Virus record (IMG/VR): IMGVR_UViG_3300042549_003563
Coordinates: 1 to 43,028 of that record
Direction: 5' to 3' (one strand)
DNA length: 43,028 bases
DNA from: a virus
Shown: positions 39,633 to 43,028 of the stretch, one piece after another
How the letters are laid out: the number at the start of each line of letters is the position of its first letter
Position numbering within the stretch: position 1 is the first letter of the stretch
Made by a program: the position numbers and the translations under genes
The notes under the pieces: generated by a model
Databases searched by the model: none
What the model saw: the letters and a program-made list of their open reading frames with translations, nothing else
What the model was told of the DNA's origin: nothing

Positions 39633-39666
39633 AAAAACAACCCGGCAGTGTGTGACCACTGCCGGG
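39633..39666 (-). terminator. Intrinsic terminator after the DUF669 gene
   Basis: CCCGGCAGTG (39666-39657) pairs perfectly with CACTGCCGGG (39650-39641), loop GTCACA, followed by TTGTTTTT (39640-39633). It closes the CsrA-RusA-Sak4-DUF669 operon; its T-run ends 17 bases before the helicase GTG. Confidence 0.9.
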
Positions 39667-39691
39667 CATGATGTCGAAATCCAAAACAAAA

Positions 39692-40174
39692 TCAGAACGG
39701 CGAACTGCCGAACGGGTTCGGCTTGCCGCTTGCCGCTGTCGGTTCGCCGGTCGCTGTCACCGTGACAGGTGGCACAACACCAGTCTGTTTCGGCTTGTAG
39801 CCCTTGACCTCATTCCGTAACTTGCCCTGATACTCTGACACGTCGACCACGGCCGTCAGTGTTCGATTGTGGAGCTGTTCGCTACGTTCCGGTGTCAGCA
39901 CATTCACCGCCCGACAAATAGCCGACAACGTCCCCTGTGCAATCTTCGCCGCCTGTTCGTTTTTGTTCCAGAGGTTCAACCTGTCGTACAGTTTTCGGCC
40001 TTTGAACTGGCCTTCGACAATCTGCAAAACCATGTTGAGCAGCGAGCCATCGCCCTTGCTTGTCGGCTTCTTTTCCGACTCCACGATTATCACCTGATAC
40101 TCGCCTTTCGGAATCGCCGATGCCGGTTCATTCGGCTCCACTCTTGCCGCATCAAATCCCATCAAATCAGCCAT
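39692..40174 (-). CDS. DUF669 single-strand DNA-binding-like protein
   Basis: 160 residues. SAIPKGEYQVIIVESEKKPT, GSLLNMVLQIVEGQFKGRKL, and LNLWNKNEQAAKIAQGTLSA, then ICRAV, are the DUF669 pattern. DUF669 genes typically sit next to Sak4-like recombinases and are thought to act as ssDNA-binding partners. The flexible C-terminus ends PNPFGSSPF, similar to SSB tails though not acidic. Overlaps the ATPase by 8 bases. Confidence 0.85.
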   Translation of the reverse strand: MADLMGFDAARVEPNEPASAIPKGEYQVIIVESEKKPTSKGDGSLLNMVLQIVEGQFKGRKLYDRLNLWNKNEQAAKIAQGTLSAICRAVNVLTPERSEQLHNRTLTAVVDVSEYQGKLRNEVKGYKPKQTGVVPPVTVTATGEPTAASGKPNPFGSSPF

Positions 40175-40970
40175 TGGTCACCTCCGTTTTTTTGCTTGAA
40201 CCATCAACCACAATGCCACCAATATTCGCCGCCGGAACAGCCTGAGTGAAATACTGGGCGTAAGCCGCCCAACTGAAGTCAATCGTCTCCGGCATTGTCA
40301 GCCTGTTTTTCGCCAACGCTCCCGGCGTCTCTGTGCAACGAATCAGACGTTCGCCAGATCCTCCGGCGATTGTCCGCTCCTTGCCAAAACCTTCGTCCTG
40401 CTTTCTCGTGTGAACGCGATAGGACGCGAACAGGACTTCATCGCACCATTCTTGCAGCGTCGCCGCTGCCGTCTCATGCAGTGCAGGCTGATACCTGTCG
40501 TAACTGTCAGTCATCGGATCGGTGTACTTTTTGACTGCTGTGTGGGCCAGCAAAATCACACCCAGTTTCCGCTCGCATTCAGTCCGCAACCAGTCCAGCA
40601 TTGTCAGGATCTTGTCCCAGTATGCCATTGCTGATTTGTATCCGGCACCGTAGCCGATATCGCCGATCGTCGGCTTACCGGCCTCTCGTGCCACCTCAGC
40701 ATGAATCAGGGCTTCCAGCCAGTCGACCGAATCAATTGCAACCCACTTGAAATCGTGCTTTTGGGTTGCCAAAAACGTCAACGCTTCCATCACCTGTTCA
40801 AGCCGGATCAGATGCTCAGTCTTCGCCACGTCGATGTCGTTCAACCCGTCTTCCAGATTCAAAAACAGCACGTCCGGAGCCTGTGCAGCCCACGACGACT
40901 TGCCGATGCCATGCGTGCCGTACAACAGCACCCTTCGCGGTACAATCTTCTTCCCTCGTGTAATCTTCAC
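40167..40970 (-). CDS. Sak4-like RecA-fold ATPase
   Basis: 267 residues. The GTG at 40970 overlaps the RusA stop as GTGA and follows AGGGGAG, so it is preferred over longer upstream reads. Walker A GTHGIGKSS at 18-26, Walker B KWVAIDSVDW at 75-84, and ILLAHTAVKKYTDP later match the AAA_24/Sak4 family of phage single-strand annealing ATPases. Probably works with the DUF669 protein in recombination-dependent replication. Confidence 0.87.
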   Translation of the reverse strand: MKITRGKKIVPRRVLLYGTHGIGKSSWAAQAPDVLFLNLEDGLNDIDVAKTEHLIRLEQVMEALTFLATQKHDFKWVAIDSVDWLEALIHAEVAREAGKPTIGDIGYGAGYKSAMAYWDKILTMLDWLRTECERKLGVILLAHTAVKKYTDPMTDSYDRYQPALHETAAATLQEWCDEVLFASYRVHTRKQDEGFGKERTIAGGSGERLIRCTETPGALAKNRLTMPETIDFSWAAYAQYFTQAVPAANIGGIVVDGSSKKTEVTNG

Positions 40971-41392
40971 GGCGTGTACTCCCCTGTTAATGTGTCGGTG
41001 ACAAAAACCACTGTCGAGCCATGCTGGCCCCACACTTTTCTGACAATCAATTCCCATACCACTGCATCGTCAGGCCAGCACTCGCTCAGCCCGTCCAGTA
41101 TCGCTTTCGCGATGTTGTCGCCGTCCGGCTTTTGCGTGTGTGGCTGTCCATCGTGCTTCAACTTTTTCGCTTTTGTCCAGCTTTTCGGCATTTCGAAAAC
41201 GCATCCAATTGTGACCCGGACCGGCCCTTCAAGTTTCGGCTTTCCAGCCGACAACTTAGCCGCAATACTGCGGTAAACCATGCCAGGCGACTTTTGCGGA
41301 ATGTAGTGCCTCACGCCCCATTTTGTCCGCACGCTACGTGCTCGTGGCATACCCGCAGGCTGCCCGAAGATTGTGATGTTCCACGTCGTCAT
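40967..41392 (-). CDS. rusA: RusA-like Holliday junction resolvase
   Basis: 141 residues. IFGQPAGMPRARSVRTKWGV starts the fold; KPDGDNIAKAILDGLSECW carries Asp90, Asp92 and Asp100, and PDDAVVWELIVRK gives Asp108/109, the RusA metal-binding acidic set. Resolves branched DNA before packaging. Coupled to both neighbours (ATGA, GTGA). Confidence 0.9.
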   Translation of the reverse strand: MTTWNITIFGQPAGMPRARSVRTKWGVRHYIPQKSPGMVYRSIAAKLSAGKPKLEGPVRVTIGCVFEMPKSWTKAKKLKHDGQPHTQKPDGDNIAKAILDGLSECWPDDAVVWELIVRKVWGQHGSTVVFVTDTLTGEYTP

Positions 41393-42405
41393 GCGGTCGC
41401 GTCCTCCAGTGCTTCGCGAACCATTCCCCGCCAATCTACGTCGCCATGCATTTGCAAGAGCTCACGCAATGCGGCCTTCAATTCTTCGAACTTCGTCAGC
41501 CTGTCACTGACGGATAAAACAAGTGGTTTCATCCTGTCGCTGACGGAGTAAATGACGGGCTTTCGATCTTCTTCAACCGCAGTATTCAACGGCAAAATAT
41601 CGGCCTCAATTGCCGCCTCTGTTGTCGCCAGCTCTTGTTCGTGATCGTCCCACATTTTGGCGATACGAGCGATGCGAGTCTGTTCGGCTTCTGCTACCTG
41701 CCGATCCTGTTCGGCCTGTCTTGCAGCCGCTTCAGTGCGGTTTCTTTCCGCCAGTAACTCCGCAATGCTTTCCGCTTCAATTCGTCGCCTTTCGGCCAGC
41801 AATTCAGCCTCTCGGCGGTCGCTCTCTGCTTTGGCCCGTCGCAGCTCCTCCAATTCCGCACGCTCAGCCGCTCGCTGTGCTTCCTCCTGACGTTTGACGT
41901 TTTCCGCCTTCACCCGCTCAAACGTGAACGAGGTCCATTCCAGTGCTGTCAGTGACCCCGCTTCAGCCTCAGGAAACACCCCGGCATTCTCCGGCCATGA
42001 CATTCGCCGGACTGCCACCCGTTCGACTCGCTCAGCCTCCGCTGCCTGTCGCTGCTGTTCTTCGTGCAATGCCTCTTGATGCTTCAAGTGCATTTCAACC
42101 GGCTCAATGATCGCCCCGATTTCCTTCGCGACTCCGTTGACCGTGTCGATCCACTTTTTCGCTTCTTCATTCAACAGCTTTCGCCGCTTGTCGATGCTGG
42201 TCCGCAACTTCACGACGGCCTTTCGGCCCTCTGTCACCCGCTTCAGACCATGCACTTCAACTGTCAATTCTTTCAGCGGTCGCACCGTTGCCAGTGCATC
42301 AGCCTTGACCTGATACAGTTCTGTTAACTGAGTCTCGCGACTTGTTTCCGCTGGTGGCTGCTCCACCTGTTCCGTGTATCCAAATGCGTCTTCAATGTCG
42401 TTCAC
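41389..42405 (-). CDS. Coiled-coil protein, DUF1351-like
   Basis: 338 residues. LKRVTEGRKAVVKLRTSIDK, then RRKLLNEEAKKWIDTVNGVA and EIGAIIEPVE, resemble the helical core of DUF1351 phage recombination-region proteins. A long charged coiled coil (about 165-245, RAKAESDRREAELLAERRRI) follows, then a duplicated YSVSDRMKPL/LSVSDRLTKF. Placed with RusA/Sak4/DUF669, so a recombination-accessory role is likely by context. Confidence 0.65.
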   Translation of the reverse strand: MNDIEDAFGYTEQVEQPPAETSRETQLTELYQVKADALATVRPLKELTVEVHGLKRVTEGRKAVVKLRTSIDKRRKLLNEEAKKWIDTVNGVAKEIGAIIEPVEMHLKHQEALHEEQQRQAAEAERVERVAVRRMSWPENAGVFPEAEAGSLTALEWTSFTFERVKAENVKRQEEAQRAAERAELEELRRAKAESDRREAELLAERRRIEAESIAELLAERNRTEAAARQAEQDRQVAEAEQTRIARIAKMWDDHEQELATTEAAIEADILPLNTAVEEDRKPVIYSVSDRMKPLVLSVSDRLTKFEELKAALRELLQMHGDVDWRGMVREALEDATA

Positions 42406-42599
42406 TGCTCTGTCCCTTTTTGTGTTTTTGACTTATCAAACAACTCACCACGCAACACCTTTACGCCCCCGGGGGCGTGAATCGCAATCCGAAAAGTTGA
42501 ACCGTCTTTTGAGACGACCTTCACCCGGATCTCGTCACCTATACAAATTTCTTCCTGAGCCTTTCGGCCCAACACTAACCAGTTTTTTTCGTGCTTCAC
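42402..42599 (-). CDS. csrA: CsrA-family RNA-binding regulator
   Basis: 65 residues, the length of CsrA (61 in E. coli). LVLGRKAQEEICIGDEIRVK, then VVSKDGSTFRIAIHAPGGVK and VLRGELFD, align along the whole CsrA fold: LTRK-like start, IGD, VRI-like FRI, AP, and Arg50 in the position of the RNA-binding Arg44. CsrA dimers bind GGA motifs near ribosome-binding sites. Coupled by ATGA at both ends, upstream of the recombination genes. May reprogram host or phage mRNA. Confidence 0.87.
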   Translation of the reverse strand: MKHEKNWLVLGRKAQEEICIGDEIRVKVVSKDGSTFRIAIHAPGGVKVLRGELFDKSKTQKGTEQ

Positions 42600-43028
42600 A
42601 GCCTCACCCCATGACCGCCAACACCCGTCAGCGCCTCAGTACTGCATACCGGCATTTCCCAAGTACTGTACCGGCCCGCTGACCGTCGCTCATGTTCGTC
42701 CGGTGTCCACTCCCGGCGGATCTCCGCAGCCCGTTCCGCAATCTCAGCGGGTGTCGGATCAGTAATGCGAAGTGAAACCAGTTCACGCCGCATCTGCCAA
42801 ACGCTTCGGCCTGTCAAGTTGTCCTCAGCCATAAGGGCGATGTCCTCGCCCTGTTGTGGCGTTATCGGTCGACACCATCGCCACTCACTCACCGGCTCGC
42901 CGTCTGGCGTTGCCGCCAGAACTGTCACCCGTGTTTTTCCATCGTGTCGAATGCCAACCACATAGCCGCAGGTCCAAGCCGCTTCAGGCCTGCCGTCCTT
43001 CTCGGCTGATGCCAAAACATAGTCGCCC
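42596..43028 (-). CDS. Junction-spanning hypothetical gene (main part)
   Basis: Continues from the ATG at 144 (left copy) to the TGA at 42596; full length about 149 residues. CGYVVGIRHDGKTRVTVLAA and GEPVSEWRWCRPITPQQGED suggest an SH3-like beta barrel N-terminal half, followed by a helical DPTPAEIAERAAEIRREWTP segment. ATGA-coupled to csrA. No family recognised. Confidence 0.75.
   Translation of the reverse strand, partial: GDYVLASAEKDGRPEAAWTCGYVVGIRHDGKTRVTVLAATPDGEPVSEWRWCRPITPQQGEDIALMAEDNLTGRSVWQMRRELVSLRITDPTPAEIAERAAEIRREWTPDEHERRSAGRYSTWEMPVCSTEALTGVGGHGVRL
42902..43028. repeat. Terminal direct repeat, right copy
   Basis: Identical to 1-127; see the left copy. Removing one copy gives a 42,901-bp circle. 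Confidence 0.95.

Noticed and set aside
39616-39684. N-terminal extension of the RadD-like helicase to 39684
   Set aside because: It would translate a perfect terminator hairpin; the GTG at 39615 has a good ribosome-binding site.
283-43028. Prophage or temperate lifestyle
   Set aside because: No integrase, excisionase, CI-type repressor or divergent control switch; all genes lie on one strand.

Overview
The window is an essentially complete tailed-phage genome, probably assembled from a metagenome. Bases 1-127 are repeated exactly at 42902-43028, and one gene reads through the junction, so the contig is circular (or circularly permuted) with about 42.9 kb of unique sequence. Every supported gene lies on the minus strand; transcription therefore runs from high to low coordinates and across the junction. 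Packing is very tight: about eighteen gene pairs share a 4-base ATGA/GTGA stop-start overlap and several more share 1 base. I see no integrase, repressor or tRNA, so a virulent life cycle is likely. The host is not directly identifiable. A PEP-CTERM surface protein, phage CsrA, ThyX and several signal-peptide proteins point to a Gram-negative host with an exosortase, such as Planctomycetota, Verrucomicrobiota or some Proteobacteria; this is an inference.

Reading order along the transcribed strand: (1) Promoter P1 near 1290 drives four small genes (1214 down to 283), followed by a structured RNA/terminator (270-169). (2) The junction-spanning gene (144 through 43028 to 42596) leads into a replication/recombination operon: a CsrA-like protein, a coiled-coil protein, RusA resolvase, a Sak4-like ATPase and a DUF669 protein; an intrinsic terminator follows at 39666-39633. 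(3) A RadD-like helicase, DUF3310 and two tiny genes (39615-37447). (4) Promoter P2 near 37385, a close copy of P1, drives two small genes, a coiled-coil protein, a PEP-CTERM protein and a large helicase-methyltransferase fusion. These are followed by ThyX and a run of small genes, then a prim-pol/helicase (29878-27710). No DNA polymerase gene is visible, so the host polymerase is probably used.

(5) A 436-bp non-coding region (27274-27709) with phased repeats, a good sigma70-like promoter and hairpins is the best candidate for late control and/or origin. (6) The late region follows: DUF1508 and DUF1353 proteins; secreted and membrane proteins including a thioredoxin-fold protein and a papain-like protein (possible lysis/host-surface functions); tail-fibre-like genes including a LamG lectin domain; ParB-like and C5-cytosine methyltransferase genes; lambda-type terminase (Nu1/gpA); gpW; gpB-type portal; protease with nested scaffold; Mu gpT-type capsid protein; connectors; tail tube; G/GT chaperones made by -1 frameshifting; tape measure; distal tail proteins; and finally two glycosyltransferase-like genes, one fused to a methyltransferase. 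The morphology implied is a siphovirus with a short-to-medium tail.

The most interesting features are: a PEP-CTERM sorted protein in a phage; a phage CsrA homologue combined with recurring hairpin/CA-repeat/GGGGA leaders; a gp10-like connector split in two with a histone-like Lys/Arg-rich extension; the phased-repeat control region; and two lineage-distinct DNA methyltransferases, one fused to a SNF2-like helicase.
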